From: Bradyrhizobium sp. RD5-C2
GTDB taxonomy: Bacteria; Pseudomonadota; Alphaproteobacteria; Rhizobiales; Xanthobacteraceae
Direction of reading: 5' to 3'
Length of the DNA stretch: 64,000 bases
Assembly: GCF_019972155.1 (NCBI RefSeq)
Contig: NZ_BOVL01000026.1
Coordinates: 260,634 to 324,633, forward strand
Of this stretch, positions 1 through 8,360 are shown piece after piece (the stretch's first letter is position 1; the number at the start of each line of letters is the position of its first letter). The position numbers and the translations under genes were made by a program. Under the pieces are notes generated by a model. The model was given only the letters and a program-made list of their open reading frames with translations, made no database searches and was not told the DNA's origin.

Positions 1-114
1 AACTGCTTCCCGATGATCCCGTCGGGCAAGGCGCACAACGAGATGCTGCTGCCGGAAGAAGCGACCGACGAGGCCACCGCGAAGGCCTTCGCCGGCGGCA
101 AGGCGCTGGTGTGA
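1..114 (+). CDS. ilvB: Acetolactate synthase large subunit, C-terminal end (partial)
   Basis: Only the last 37 codons are present; the reading frame is open from the first base of the window to a TGA at 112-114. The residues FPMIPSGKAHNEM match the C-terminal end typical of the catalytic subunit of acetohydroxyacid synthase, which condenses pyruvate with pyruvate or 2-oxobutanoate using ThDP and FAD. Identity is supported by the ilvN regulatory subunit two genes downstream. The dehydratase gene follows after 14 bases, so the genes are probably cotranscribed. With so little sequence, the call rests partly on context. Confidence 0.8.
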   Translation, partial: NCFPMIPSGKAHNEMLLPEEATDEATAKAFAGGKALV

Positions 115-128
115 GGTGAGGGTGGATC

Positions 129-1115
129 ATGTTTGATCTCAGCGAGCTCGAGCGCGCCCACAGGATCGTCGGCACCGCGGTGCCGGCGACGCCGGCGTAT
201 GCCTGGCCGCTGCTGGCCGAGCGGCTCGGCACCGAGGTCGTGGTCAAGCATGAGAACCACACGCCGATCGGCGCCTTCAAGGTGCGCGGCGGCCTGGTCT
301 ATCTCGAGCGGCTGAAGCGCGAGCGGCCCGATCTGCCCGGCATCATCTCGGCGACGCGCGGCAATCACGGCCAGAGCCTGGCGTTTGCCGCGAGCCGCCA
401 CGGCGTGCCGGCCGTGATCTACGTGCCGCGCGGCAACTCGGTCGAGAAGAACCGCGCCATGCACGCATTCGGCGCCGAGCTCGTCGAGCACGGCGAGGAC
501 TTTCAGGCCGCGCGGGAAGAGGCCGAACGCCGCGCCCAGTTCGCAGGCCTGCACATGGTGCCGTCGTTCCACCCGGACCTGGTGCTGGGTGTTGCGACCT
601 ATGCGCTGGAACTGTTTCGATCGGCGCCCGATCTCGACATTCTCTATGTGCCGATCGGGCAGGGCTCCGGCATCTCCGGCTGCATCATGGCGCGCGACCT
701 GCTCGGCCTCAAGACCGAGATCGTTGGCGTGCAGTCGACCGAGGCGCCGTCCTACGCGCTGTCGTTCGCGGCCGGCAAGATCGTGACCACCGAGACCAGC
801 AACACGCTTGCCGACGGCATGGCGACGCGGATTCCGGATGCGGATGCATTCGCTTTGATCCGCAAGGGCGCCTCGCGCATCGTGCAGGTCACCGACGACG
901 AGGTCGGGCAGGCGATCCGTGCCTACTGGACCGACACCCACAATCTCGCCGAGGGCGCAGGTGCTGCGGCGCTCGCGGCCGCGCTGCAGGAAAAGAGCAA
1001 GCTCGCCGGCAAGCGGGTCGGCCTGATCCTGAGCGGCGGCAATATCGATTTCGATCTGTTCCGGACCTGGATCGGGACAGATGCTGCGCCGGCTGCCCAG
1101 CGGGCGGTGGCGTGA
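129..1115 (+). CDS. PLP-dependent threonine/serine dehydratase, catalytic domain only
   Basis: This 328-residue fold-type II PLP enzyme carries the Schiff-base lysine K51 in GAFKVRGG, the phosphate loop GQGSGISG near residue 178, and a C-terminal SGGNID segment. Threonine dehydratases deaminate threonine to 2-oxobutanoate, the precursor that acetolactate synthase uses for isoleucine. It lies between ilvB and ilvN, which fits that role. It ends right after the catalytic domain and has no C-terminal ACT-like regulatory domain as in long IlvA, so it may be insensitive to isoleucine. Hydroxyaspartate dehydratase or serine racemase activity cannot be excluded. The start is an ATG 15 bases after the ilvB stop. 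Confidence 0.85.
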   Translation: MFDLSELERAHRIVGTAVPATPAYAWPLLAERLGTEVVVKHENHTPIGAFKVRGGLVYLERLKRERPDLPGIISATRGNHGQSLAFAASRHGVPAVIYVPRGNSVEKNRAMHAFGAELVEHGEDFQAAREEAERRAQFAGLHMVPSFHPDLVLGVATYALELFRSAPDLDILYVPIGQGSGISGCIMARDLLGLKTEIVGVQSTEAPSYALSFAAGKIVTTETSNTLADGMATRIPDADAFALIRKGASRIVQVTDDEVGQAIRAYWTDTHNLAEGAGAAALAAALQEKSKLAGKRVGLILSGGNIDFDLFRTWIGTDAAPAAQRAVA

Positions 1116-1137
1116 AAAGAATGCAAGGGGACGACCA

Positions 1138-1680
1138 ATGAACCAGCCCGCATCCGCCTACTTCCTCGAAGAGCGTCACGATCCGAACGAGACGCACACG
1201 CTGTCCGTCCTCGTGCAGAACGAGCCCGGCGTACTCGCGCGCGTGATCGGGCTGTTCTCCGGCCGCGGCTACAACATTGAGAGCCTCACGGTTTCGGAAA
1301 CCGAAAGCCAGAAGCACCTCTCGCGGATCACCATCGTCACCACGGGCACGCCGATGGTGATCCAGCAGATCAAGCATCAGCTCGACCGCATGATCCCGGT
1401 CTACCGCGTCGTCGACATGACGCTGACCGGCAGCTCGATCGAGCGCGAGCTCGCGATGGTCAAGGTGAGGGGCGGCGGCGATCACCGCGTCGAGGCGCTG
1501 CGGCTGGCGGATGCGTTCCGCGCCCGGGTGATCGACGCCACGACCGAGAGCTTCGTTTTCGAGATCACGGGCAACTCGTCCAAGATCAGTCAGTTCATCG
1601 ACCTGATGCGCCCGCTGGGCTTGGTCGAGGTGTCACGAACCGGGGTGGCCGCGATCACGCGTGGGCCGGAAGGGATGTGA
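1138..1680 (+). CDS. ilvN: Acetolactate synthase small (regulatory) subunit
   Basis: The 180-residue protein begins with an ACT domain (residues about 15-85; HTLSVLVQNEPGVLARVIGLF, SGRGYNIESL), followed by the C-terminal domain found in AHAS regulatory subunits. It binds valine and confers feedback inhibition and full activity on the IlvB subunit. The start ATG at 1138 follows AAGGGGACGACC; an in-frame ATG at 1081 would overlap the dehydratase gene and extend past the normal N-terminus. The length is normal for the small-subunit family. The methyltransferase start lies 3 bases after its stop. Confidence 0.95.
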   Translation: MNQPASAYFLEERHDPNETHTLSVLVQNEPGVLARVIGLFSGRGYNIESLTVSETESQKHLSRITIVTTGTPMVIQQIKHQLDRMIPVYRVVDMTLTGSSIERELAMVKVRGGGDHRVEALRLADAFRARVIDATTESFVFEITGNSSKISQFIDLMRPLGLVEVSRTGVAAITRGPEGM

Positions 1681-1683
1681 ATC

Positions 1684-2379
1684 ATGTTGGCGCGCGACTG
1701 GTACTACACGCAACGGCGGCAGGTCGGTCTCGATACCGCGGTTGCCTCGATCTATGACGTCAGCGAGGACAGCGATGTCCGTGCCCGACAGGCGCTGACC
1801 ATGCTCGGCGTCAAGCCGGGCTGGCGGATCGCCGATATCGGCTGCGGCAACGGCGTGCTGGCGACCGAGGCGGCGCTGATGGGCGCCGAGGTCGACGCCA
1901 TCGACATCTCGCCGGCGATGATCGGGCTTGCCGAAATTTATGCGCGCGACCGCAAGGCGAAGATCCGGACCCAGCCGGCCGGGCTGTTGTCCTTTGCCTA
2001 CCAGCCGAACTCCTACGACGTCATCGTCAGCGAGTTCACGCTGCATCACCTGCCCGACTTCTGGAAGGCGGTGGCGCTGTCGCGAATCTTCAACGCGCTG
2101 AAGCCCGGCGCGAACTTCTATCTGCGCGACATGGTGTTCGTCAGCATGCCCGACGGGGTCGATCGCGATGTCGAGGGCTGGGCCGATTTCTCGATCAAGA
2201 ACCACGATTTCGAGCGCGAAAGCGTGATGACCCATATGCGCGACGAGTACTCGACCTTCGGCTGGGTGATGGAGCGGATGCTGACCGAGACCGGTTTCAC
2301 CCTGGTCGCCGCCGACTATCACGCGCCGCTGCACGGCACCTATCTGCTGCGGAAGCCGAAGCCGGACGAACAGATCTAG
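1684..2379 (+). CDS. Class I SAM-dependent methyltransferase
   Basis: The 231-residue protein has the SAM-binding motif I IADIGCGNGVLATEA (about residues 50-64), the acidic loop DAIDISPAM at the end of strand 2, and a motif-IV-like region YDVIVSEFTLHHL. The substrate is not evident: the fold is shared by small-molecule, quinone and lipid methyltransferases. It starts 3 bases after the ilvN stop, so translation is probably coupled. Its role in a branched-chain amino acid cluster is unknown, and it may simply be cotranscribed. Confidence 0.8.
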   Translation: MLARDWYYTQRRQVGLDTAVASIYDVSEDSDVRARQALTMLGVKPGWRIADIGCGNGVLATEAALMGAEVDAIDISPAMIGLAEIYARDRKAKIRTQPAGLLSFAYQPNSYDVIVSEFTLHHLPDFWKAVALSRIFNALKPGANFYLRDMVFVSMPDGVDRDVEGWADFSIKNHDFERESVMTHMRDEYSTFGWVMERMLTETGFTLVAADYHAPLHGTYLLRKPKPDEQI

Positions 2380-2422
2380 AGCTTGCATCGACAGCGCCAA
2401 ACCGAACCAAAGAAGAAGAACA

Positions 2423-3301
2423 ATGAAGCCGGCCGATGTTGGCATCGCCGTCATGGTCGCGGTGATCTGGGGGCTTGCGTTCGTCGCGAGCCGGATCGCG
2501 CTCGATGAGCTGCCGCCCGAATTGATGACGGCGCTGCGCTTCGGTATCGCGGCGGTGCCGTGCCTGTTCCTGCCCAGGCCTCGGCAGGTGTCGTGGCCGC
2601 TTCTGGTCGGAATCAGCCTCACTTTGTTCCTCGGCCAGTTCCTTGCGCAATCCATCGCCATCGCCCATGGCATGCCGGTCGGGCTGACCAGCGTGATCGT
2701 GCAGAGCCAGGCGCTGTTCACCATCGGTTTTGCTGCGGTGCTGTTCGGCGAATTGCCGTCGCGGTTGCAGACCGTCGGCATCGGCATCGCCGCGATCGGT
2801 CTGCTGATGATCTGCGGCACCGTCGGATACGATTTCAGCGTCGCAGCCTTTGCTATCCTGATGATCTCGCCGGTCTCGTTCGCCATCGGAAACCTGCTGC
2901 TGCGGCCGGCGCAGGGCGCGCGCATGTTCGACCTGTTCGCATGGCTGTGCCTGTGTGCCGCGATTCCGTTGTTCGGCCTGTCGCTGCTGACGCTGGGTGC
3001 GAAGCCGGTGTGGCAGGCGCTGTCGCACCTGTCGTCCGCCGGCATTGTCTCGATGCTGTTTGTCGGCACCGTTTCCACCAGCATCGCCTATTGGCTGTGG
3101 GGCCGGCTGCTCAGGGATTATCCGGCGGCGCAGGTGGTGCCGTTCGCGCTGCTGGTGCCGTTCGTCGGCTCCGCCGCTTCCAGCATGGTGTTCGGCGAGA
3201 GGTTCGGGCCGCTGCGGCTAGCCGGCATGCTCACAGTCATCGCCGGTATCGCCGTGATGCTGCTGTCGAAGCGGCCAAAAGCTCTGCCGAAAGTGGCGTG
3301 A
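2423..3301 (+). CDS. EamA-family (DMT superfamily) transporter
   Basis: The 292-residue integral membrane protein has about ten hydrophobic segments arranged as two halves, typical of EamA/RhaT-type metabolite exporters (VMVAVIWGLAFVASRIAL at the N-terminus and PFVGSAASSMVFGE before the last helices). Family members export amino acids or other small metabolites, but the substrate is not readable from sequence. The start follows an AAGAAGAAG purine-rich stretch. A LysE-type exporter follows after 7 bases, and the pair sits between ilvN and ilvC, so export of branched-chain amino acids or their keto acids is a reasonable guess only. Confidence 0.85.
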   Translation: MKPADVGIAVMVAVIWGLAFVASRIALDELPPELMTALRFGIAAVPCLFLPRPRQVSWPLLVGISLTLFLGQFLAQSIAIAHGMPVGLTSVIVQSQALFTIGFAAVLFGELPSRLQTVGIGIAAIGLLMICGTVGYDFSVAAFAILMISPVSFAIGNLLLRPAQGARMFDLFAWLCLCAAIPLFGLSLLTLGAKPVWQALSHLSSAGIVSMLFVGTVSTSIAYWLWGRLLRDYPAAQVVPFALLVPFVGSAASSMVFGERFGPLRLAGMLTVIAGIAVMLLSKRPKALPKVA

Positions 3302-3308
3302 GGGCACC

Positions 3309-3917
3309 ATGTCGCATTCGCTGATGTTCGCCTTTGTCGTGTTTGCCGTCGTGATGTTCTTCACGCCCGGCCCCAACAACATCATGCTGCTGTCGTCGGG
3401 GCTGACCTACGGCTTCCGCCGCACCGTGCCCCACATCGCCGGCATCACGGTCGGCTTCGCCTTCATGGTCGGTGCGGTCGGCGTCGGGCTCGGGGCGGTC
3501 TTCATCGCCTATCCGGTGCTGCAGACGATCCTCAAATATGGCGGCGTCGCCTATCTGGTCTATCTCGCAGCCGTCATCGCCATGGCCGAGCCGCCCTCGG
3601 CGGACAAGGACGACAGGCCCGGCCGTGGCCCGATGACCTTCTGGGGCGCCGCCATGTTCCAGTGGATCAATGCCAAGGGCTGGGTGATGGTGATCGGCAC
3701 CATTACGGCCTATGCGGCGATTGCCGCCTTCCCCTGGAACATCGCGATCCAGGTCGGCCTGAGCCTGGCCCTCGGGACGGTGTCCTGCATCGTCTGGGCG
3801 CTGTTCGGCACCGCCCTGCGGCCGGTCCTGACCTCGCCCCGGGCGATCCGCGTCTTCAATGTGCTGATGGCCATCCTGCTCTTGGCCTCGCTCTACCCGG
3901 TCTTCATGGACGCATGA
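3309..3917 (+). CDS. LysE/RhtB-family amino-acid exporter
   Basis: The 202-residue membrane protein has the LysE family signature TPGPNNIMLLSSG (about residues 20-32), about six hydrophobic segments and the normal family length. LysE/RhtB members export amino acids such as lysine, homoserine, threonine or leucine by proton exchange. A GAGGG ribosome-binding site precedes the ATG, and the gene is 7 bases behind the DMT transporter. Its position beside ilvC suggests overflow control of the aspartate or branched-chain family, which is inference. Confidence 0.88.
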   Translation: MSHSLMFAFVVFAVVMFFTPGPNNIMLLSSGLTYGFRRTVPHIAGITVGFAFMVGAVGVGLGAVFIAYPVLQTILKYGGVAYLVYLAAVIAMAEPPSADKDDRPGRGPMTFWGAAMFQWINAKGWVMVIGTITAYAAIAAFPWNIAIQVGLSLALGTVSCIVWALFGTALRPVLTSPRAIRVFNVLMAILLLASLYPVFMDA

Positions 3918-3945
3918 TGCCGCACCGCGCCATGCGAGATGGGGG

Positions 3946-3962
3946 TTTCCCCTGAGGGGAAA
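3946..3962. terminator. Short hairpin between lysE-like gene and ilvC
   Basis: A perfect 7-bp inverted repeat (TTTCCCC / GGGGAAA, 3-base loop) lies 29 bases after the exporter stop. There is no T-run on either side, so termination is only a possibility. The remaining 3963-4068 stretch must hold any ilvC promoter, but I could not identify convincing -35/-10 boxes. Confidence 0.3.
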
Positions 3963-4068
3963 AATGCTCTAGACAACGCCGGAAATTCGCGGGCGCCCGG
4001 CGGTTCTGACCTTCCGAAAGCCTGACTCATCGGCCGATTTTGGCCCCCTTCAAAACGAGGAAAATACG

Positions 4069-5088
4069 ATGCGAGTTTACTACGATCGCGATGCCGACCT
4101 GAACCTGATCAAGGGCAAGAAGGTCGTCATCGTCGGCTACGGCAGCCAGGGCCACGCCCACGCGCTGAACCTGAAGGATTCCGGCGTCAAGGAAGTGGCG
4201 ATCGCGCTGCGCAAGGGTTCGGCCTCGGCCAAGAAGGCCGAGAACGCCGGCTTCAAGGTGATGGAAGTCGCCGAAGCCGCCAAGTGGGGCGACCTCGTCA
4301 TGATGCTGACCCCGGACGAACTGCAGGGCGACATCTACCGCGAGCACCTGCACGACAACATGAAGAAGGGCGCGGCGCTCGTGTTCGCCCACGGCCTCAA
4401 CGTGCACTTCAACCTGCTCGATCCGCGCGCCGACCTCGACGTGCTGATGATCGCGCCGAAGGGCCCCGGCCACACCGTGCGTTCGGAATATCAGCGCGGC
4501 GGCGGCGTGCCCTGCCTGATCGCGATCGCCAAGGATTCGTCGGGCAACGCCCATGACCTCGGCCTCAGCTACGCCTCGGCGATCGGCGGCGGCCGCGCCG
4601 GCATCATCGAGACCACCTTCAAGGAAGAGTGCGAGACCGACCTGTTCGGCGAGCAGGTGGTGCTCTGCGGCGGCCTGGTCGAGCTGATCAAGGGCGGCTA
4701 CGAGACGCTGGTCGAGGCCGGCTACGCGCCGGAGATGGCCTATTTCGAGTGCCTGCACGAAGTGAAGCTGATCGTCGACCTGATCTATGAAGGCGGCATC
4801 GCCAACATGAACTACTCGATCTCCAACACCGCCGAATACGGCGAGTACGTCACCGGTCCGCGCATCGTCACGGCCGAGACCAAGGCGGAGATGAAGCGCG
4901 TGCTCGCCGACATCCAGGGCGGCAAGTTCGCCCGCGACTGGATGCTGGAGAACAAGGTCAACCAGACCTCGTTCAAGGCGACCCGTGCCAAGCTCGCCCA
5001 GCATCCGATCGAGGAAGTCGGCGCCAAGCTGCGCGACATGATGCCCTGGATCAAGAAGGGCGCGCTGGTCGACAAGAGCAAGAACTAA
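4069..5088 (+). CDS. ilvC: Ketol-acid reductoisomerase (NADP), class I
   Basis: The 339-residue protein has the N-terminal Rossmann motif GYGSQGHAHALNLKDSG (residues 24-40) and the C-terminal knotted helical domain with metal-binding acidic residues (E in FKEECETDLFGEQ, E in EMAYFECLHE). It isomerises and reduces acetolactate or acetohydroxybutyrate to the dihydroxy acids of valine and isoleucine synthesis. The length is that of the short class I enzyme. A GAGGAA ribosome-binding site precedes the ATG. It is followed by a palindromic repeat and a good terminator and is probably transcribed on its own. Confidence 0.98.
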   Translation: MRVYYDRDADLNLIKGKKVVIVGYGSQGHAHALNLKDSGVKEVAIALRKGSASAKKAENAGFKVMEVAEAAKWGDLVMMLTPDELQGDIYREHLHDNMKKGAALVFAHGLNVHFNLLDPRADLDVLMIAPKGPGHTVRSEYQRGGGVPCLIAIAKDSSGNAHDLGLSYASAIGGGRAGIIETTFKEECETDLFGEQVVLCGGLVELIKGGYETLVEAGYAPEMAYFECLHEVKLIVDLIYEGGIANMNYSISNTAEYGEYVTGPRIVTAETKAEMKRVLADIQGGKFARDWMLENKVNQTSFKATRAKLAQHPIEEVGAKLRDMMPWIKKGALVDKSKN

Positions 5089-5093
5089 GGCTG

Positions 5094-5184
5094 GATGCGT
5101 AGGGCGGGTTAGCGAAGCGTAACCCGCCGCGCCTCCGCGGAACGAATGGTGGGTTACGCCTTCGGCTAACCCACCCTACGCATC
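5094..5184. repeat. Palindromic intergenic repeat, family A copy 1
   Basis: A 91-base imperfect palindrome bounded by perfect 11-bp arms (GATGCGTAGGG / CCCTACGCATC). Each half is itself a hairpin built on GGGTTA...TAACCC with GCGAAGC or CCTTCGG loops. A second copy lies at 35472-35557. The structure resembles REP/RPE-type elements of rhizobial genomes. Confidence 0.85.
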
Positions 5185-5189
5185 GAATC

Positions 5190-5220
5190 AAAAAGGGTGG
5201 GCGCGTTGCCCACCCTTTTT
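5190..5220. terminator. Bidirectional rho-independent terminator
   Basis: An 8-bp GC stem (GGGTGGGC / GCCCACCC, loop GCGTT) is flanked by five A on the left and five T on the right, so it can terminate both ilvC from the left and the DUF2336 gene from the right. Confidence 0.9.
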
Positions 5221-5245
5221 CTTTGTCGCGACAAAGCAGCGGCAG

Positions 5246-6352
5246 CTAACCGGCCGCCATCGGCTGCTTCTCGATCCTGTTGTGCAGCTGCCAGAACCGC
5301 ACGGTGCGCTGTGCGGTTTCCAGCGACAGCCGCTGGTAATCGCGGTGCGCGATCTCGAGCGTCGCATGGTCGATCTGATGCGGCAGCGGCCGCTTGCGCA
5401 GGATGGTTTCGACCGTCGGCCAGTTGAGCCGCGCCGAGCGGCACGGGATCAGCAACAGGTCGGAGCGCAGGCCGAGCATCAGGCGCTCGATCATCGCGAT
5501 CGGCATGTCGTTAAGCACAGCGAGCGCGACCGTGACCTCGTCGAACTTGCCGTCCTCGGCGAATTTGTAGACCGCCGCATCGTCGAGCTCGTTCAGCTGC
5601 TTCATCAGCTTGACCAGCTCTTCGGCGATGCCGTAGTTGCGGCGCGGGGCGGCGGCCTCTTCCTGCGCGATGTCGTTCAGCACCTGGCTGATCTCCTCGC
5701 GGGCCCTGGGCGATGCGATCGCGAGCAGGCGGGCGCGCACTGTATCCTTGGCGCGCTGCAACAGGTCGCGCAGCAGCTTGGCCGGAATATCGATGCGCAG
5801 CCCGAGGATCTCGACCAACTCGTCGTCGCCCTCGGCGCGGGCGACGATCGAGGAATAGCCGTTGTCGGAGAACTGCGCGCCGGCGTTCTTGGCAAGACGC
5901 CGGATCACCTTGTCCTCGCCACGGTCGATGATCACGTCGGTGACGGATGCCGGCAGGTTTTCCCGCGCCGAGATCGCGAACAGATGGTCCTGGCCCTTGC
6001 TGGCGGCGATCTCGCGCAGTGCGTCGTTTGAGAGGCGGCTGGAGTGGGTCAGCACGTCGCCGGCGACGCCGATGTCGTCGTCCCAGGCGAGGTGCTGAAT
6101 CACCTCAAACGGCGCATAGTCCAGCGGCGCGAGCCGCTTGCTGAGCTCGGCCCGCGCACGCGTCTCGACGCGCGCGACGAGCAGGCAGAGCACGTCGTCG
6201 AACACCTTGACCTGTTCATCGTTGAGGCGGTCGCCGTCGTTCAGGAAAAGATCGGTGACCTGCCGCAGCGTCTGCACGCGCTTGGCGGACGTCCCGTCCC
6301 GGACCGCATCCTCGAGTTCGGCAATAATCGATTGTGACGCCTGTTGCGCCAT
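5246..6352 (-). CDS. DUF2336 domain-containing protein
   Basis: The 368-residue soluble, mostly helical protein matches the DUF2336 family common in Hyphomicrobiales (segments DDDIGVAGDVLTHSSRLS and RGEDKVIRRLAKNAGAQFS). The helical, HEAT-like pattern fits a protein-interaction role. No catalytic motif is visible and the function is unknown. I chose the ATG at 6352 (MAQQASQS); an upstream in-frame ATG at 6403 adds 17 residues that look non-conserved. It converges on ilvC and shares its terminator. Confidence 0.8.
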   Translation of the reverse strand: MAQQASQSIIAELEDAVRDGTSAKRVQTLRQVTDLFLNDGDRLNDEQVKVFDDVLCLLVARVETRARAELSKRLAPLDYAPFEVIQHLAWDDDIGVAGDVLTHSSRLSNDALREIAASKGQDHLFAISARENLPASVTDVIIDRGEDKVIRRLAKNAGAQFSDNGYSSIVARAEGDDELVEILGLRIDIPAKLLRDLLQRAKDTVRARLLAIASPRAREEISQVLNDIAQEEAAAPRRNYGIAEELVKLMKQLNELDDAAVYKFAEDGKFDEVTVALAVLNDMPIAMIERLMLGLRSDLLLIPCRSARLNWPTVETILRKRPLPHQIDHATLEIAHRDYQRLSLETAQRTVRFWQLHNRIEKQPMAAG

Positions 6353-6534
6353 CGATGGGCGACCTTGTTTTTGTTGAATGACACCTGTCCGTGCACCATG
6401 CATGGCGTCGTCTTACACCTGCGTTAAGGTGGAACCCGGTGCAAATACGGGTGCATCGCATCCTTAACGGGCTACGACCGGACAGGGCGCAATTGGTGCT
6501 TTCGCCGCCATGGCGGTGCGCCTTAAGAGATTAT

Positions 6535-7554
6535 TTAGGACGATGCGCGCCGCGCGACGGCAAATAGCTCGATCGAAGCGGCGCGCCCACGCAACTGCGT
6601 CGAGCCGAGCGGCTCGATGACAAAATCCAGGTCCGAAGGCAGCAGGCGACGCAGCTCGCCCGAGATCAGGAGCGGCCGGCCGGCCTCCTTGCAATGCGCC
6701 TGCAGCCGCGCCGTGACGTTCACCGTATCGCCGAAATAGGCGATCTGCCGCCGCGAGTCGCCGCATTCGCTGATGACGACAGGGCCGGCATGCATCCCGG
6801 CGCGAAACGCCGGCACCACGCCGAACTCCTTGCGATAGCGATCGGCCCGCTTGGCGAGGCGGTCCTCGATCGCGAATACGCAGTCGAGGTAGCGCCGCGA
6901 CGGCTGGCCTGCGCCGGCCGGCCAGGTCACGATGACCTCGTCGCCGACATAGGCATGAACCTCGCCGCCATGCGCCACGATCGGCTCGTCGATGTCGAAG
7001 AAGAAGCGCGTCAAGAGCTCCTGCACGCGGAGCTCTCCCATCGCTTCCGCCAAGGTCGTCGAGCCGACCAGGTCGAGAAATAGCAGAACGCGTTCCTCGC
7101 GCACCGGCTGGCGGTAGCGTCCAAGCACGATGTTGAGCAGCGTATGCCCGCCGATCATCCGGACCAGTTCGTAGATCGTCGTGATCGGGATCGAGAGCAG
7201 CAGGCCGACCCCGATGATCTTGAAGAAGGTCTCGCGAATCCACTTCGCCTCGAGCCCATGCCCGTACAGCAGGATCTCGAGCACAATCGCAGCGACCGCA
7301 ACGATAACGGCGAGGATCACGGAGCGGGCAATCAGCTCGACGATGAGCGGCCGCCGCCGCAGCCAGCCGCCACGCGCGGCCAGATAGAGATGCGTGGCCC
7401 AGACGATCAGGGTGATGACGGCGCCTTCGAGCGCGCTGCGCGTATAGTTCGCAACGGAGGCCTCGTCGGATTGGTCGAAGACGTAGCGAAACAGCCCGCC
7501 GACGAGCAGGCCGAGCACGGCCAAAACGATTGCAGGCGTCACCGTCCGCCGCAT
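6535..7554 (-). CDS. Membrane-anchored class III adenylate/guanylate cyclase
   Basis: The 339-residue protein has about four N-terminal transmembrane segments (residues 5-25, 42-60, 70-97, 110-130) and a C-terminal class III cyclase domain (about 150-330). Both metal-binding aspartates are visible: D161 in LFLDLVGST and D205 in YVGDEV. The transition-state pair N279/R283 is in NVTAR, and D276 in FGDT suggests adenine recognition. It should make cAMP, with the membrane domain as a possible sensor. The catalytic set is intact. It is transcribed away from the LprI-like gene and is probably monocistronic. Confidence 0.88.
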   Translation of the reverse strand: MRRTVTPAIVLAVLGLLVGGLFRYVFDQSDEASVANYTRSALEGAVITLIVWATHLYLAARGGWLRRRPLIVELIARSVILAVIVAVAAIVLEILLYGHGLEAKWIRETFFKIIGVGLLLSIPITTIYELVRMIGGHTLLNIVLGRYRQPVREERVLLFLDLVGSTTLAEAMGELRVQELLTRFFFDIDEPIVAHGGEVHAYVGDEVIVTWPAGAGQPSRRYLDCVFAIEDRLAKRADRYRKEFGVVPAFRAGMHAGPVVISECGDSRRQIAYFGDTVNVTARLQAHCKEAGRPLLISGELRRLLPSDLDFVIEPLGSTQLRGRAASIELFAVARRASS

Positions 7555-7687
7555 GGTCCCTCCATGCCTATGAAATATCCTGCACGGATCGGGAAGGCCA
7601 GCCGCAGGCGATTGATATGAACGGGATGTGCTACGGCCGCACTAACGTATGGCCCAGCTACGGCATCCATCGGAAAGGGAAGGCGGC

Positions 7688-8086
7688 ATGAAATCGGCTC
7701 TCACGACAGGCCTGTGCAGGCTCGGGCGCTTGGTTGCGGCCGCTTTCATCATCGCCACCTCGTCGGCATGGGCCGGCGATCAGGGCGATCCCGAGCCGTC
7801 CTGCGACGGCAATACCTACCAGATGGTCGAGTGCCTCAAGGCCAAGACCGCGCAATGGGACAAGCGGATGAACGTCGCCTATCAGCAAGCGCTGAAGGAT
7901 GCCGCCGGCGACAAGCAGCGCGACCAGCTGCGCACCGCGCAACGGTTATGGATCCAGTACCGCGACGCGAACTGCCTGTATTACGACCTCGGCGAGGGCA
8001 CCATCGCCCGGCTCGATGCCGGCGAATGCATGCGCAGCATGACGGAAGTCCGTGCCAAGGAACTGGAAAATCTCGGCCATCAGTGA
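7688..8086 (+). CDS. LprI-like (DUF1311) secreted protein
   Basis: The 132-residue protein starts with a Sec signal peptide (residues 1-29; cleavage likely after SAWA-GD) and continues as a DUF1311/LprI-type domain with KLMNVAYQQAL-like packing, the segment QRLWIQYRDANC, and four cysteines (C38, C47, C97, C114) spaced for disulfides. Family members are periplasmic, and some inhibit lysozyme. The ATG at 7688 follows GGGAAGG; an in-frame ATG at 7649 would put a polar extension before the signal peptide. Confidence 0.8.
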   Translation: MKSALTTGLCRLGRLVAAAFIIATSSAWAGDQGDPEPSCDGNTYQMVECLKAKTAQWDKRMNVAYQQALKDAAGDKQRDQLRTAQRLWIQYRDANCLYYDLGEGTIARLDAGECMRSMTEVRAKELENLGHQ

Positions 8087-8114
8087 GCCATCTTCCGGAG
8101 TCAGGACCGGGGTC

Positions 8115-8348
8115 ATGACCGACGGAAAGAGCCAGGACGAATTGACCCAGCTTGCCGAGGAGGCGCTGCGCGCCCAGCCCGGCTGCGAGACCGCCCGCGT
8201 GCGGGCGGTCGCGGCGCTGCCTGATGCGCAGGTCGGGCGCAACTGGGAGATCCCGAACGTGGTGCTCGGCGACAGCCTGATCAGCGACGTCGACCGCGCG
8301 GTGCTGTCGGTGCATCGCCGGCTCGGCCGCAAGTTTCACCTGGTGTGA
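8115..8348 (+). CDS. Conserved-type hypothetical protein, 77 residues
   Basis: A small soluble protein with no recognised domain. It is charged and rich in Arg and Asp/Glu (QLAEEALRAQPGCETARV; GRNWEIPNVVLGDSLISDVDRAV). The ATG at 8115 is preceded by AGGACCGGGG. It lies 28 bases after the LprI-like gene and may be cotranscribed. The codon pattern (G/C in third positions) supports coding. Function unknown. Confidence 0.55.
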   Translation: MTDGKSQDELTQLAEEALRAQPGCETARVRAVAALPDAQVGRNWEIPNVVLGDSLISDVDRAVLSVHRRLGRKFHLV

Positions 8349-8360
8349 GGCGGCCGGATT

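Noticed and set aside
1633..3084. 483-codon antisense frame over methyltransferase and DMT transporter
   Set aside because: It crosses two plus-strand genes with clear motifs and has no recognisable domain.
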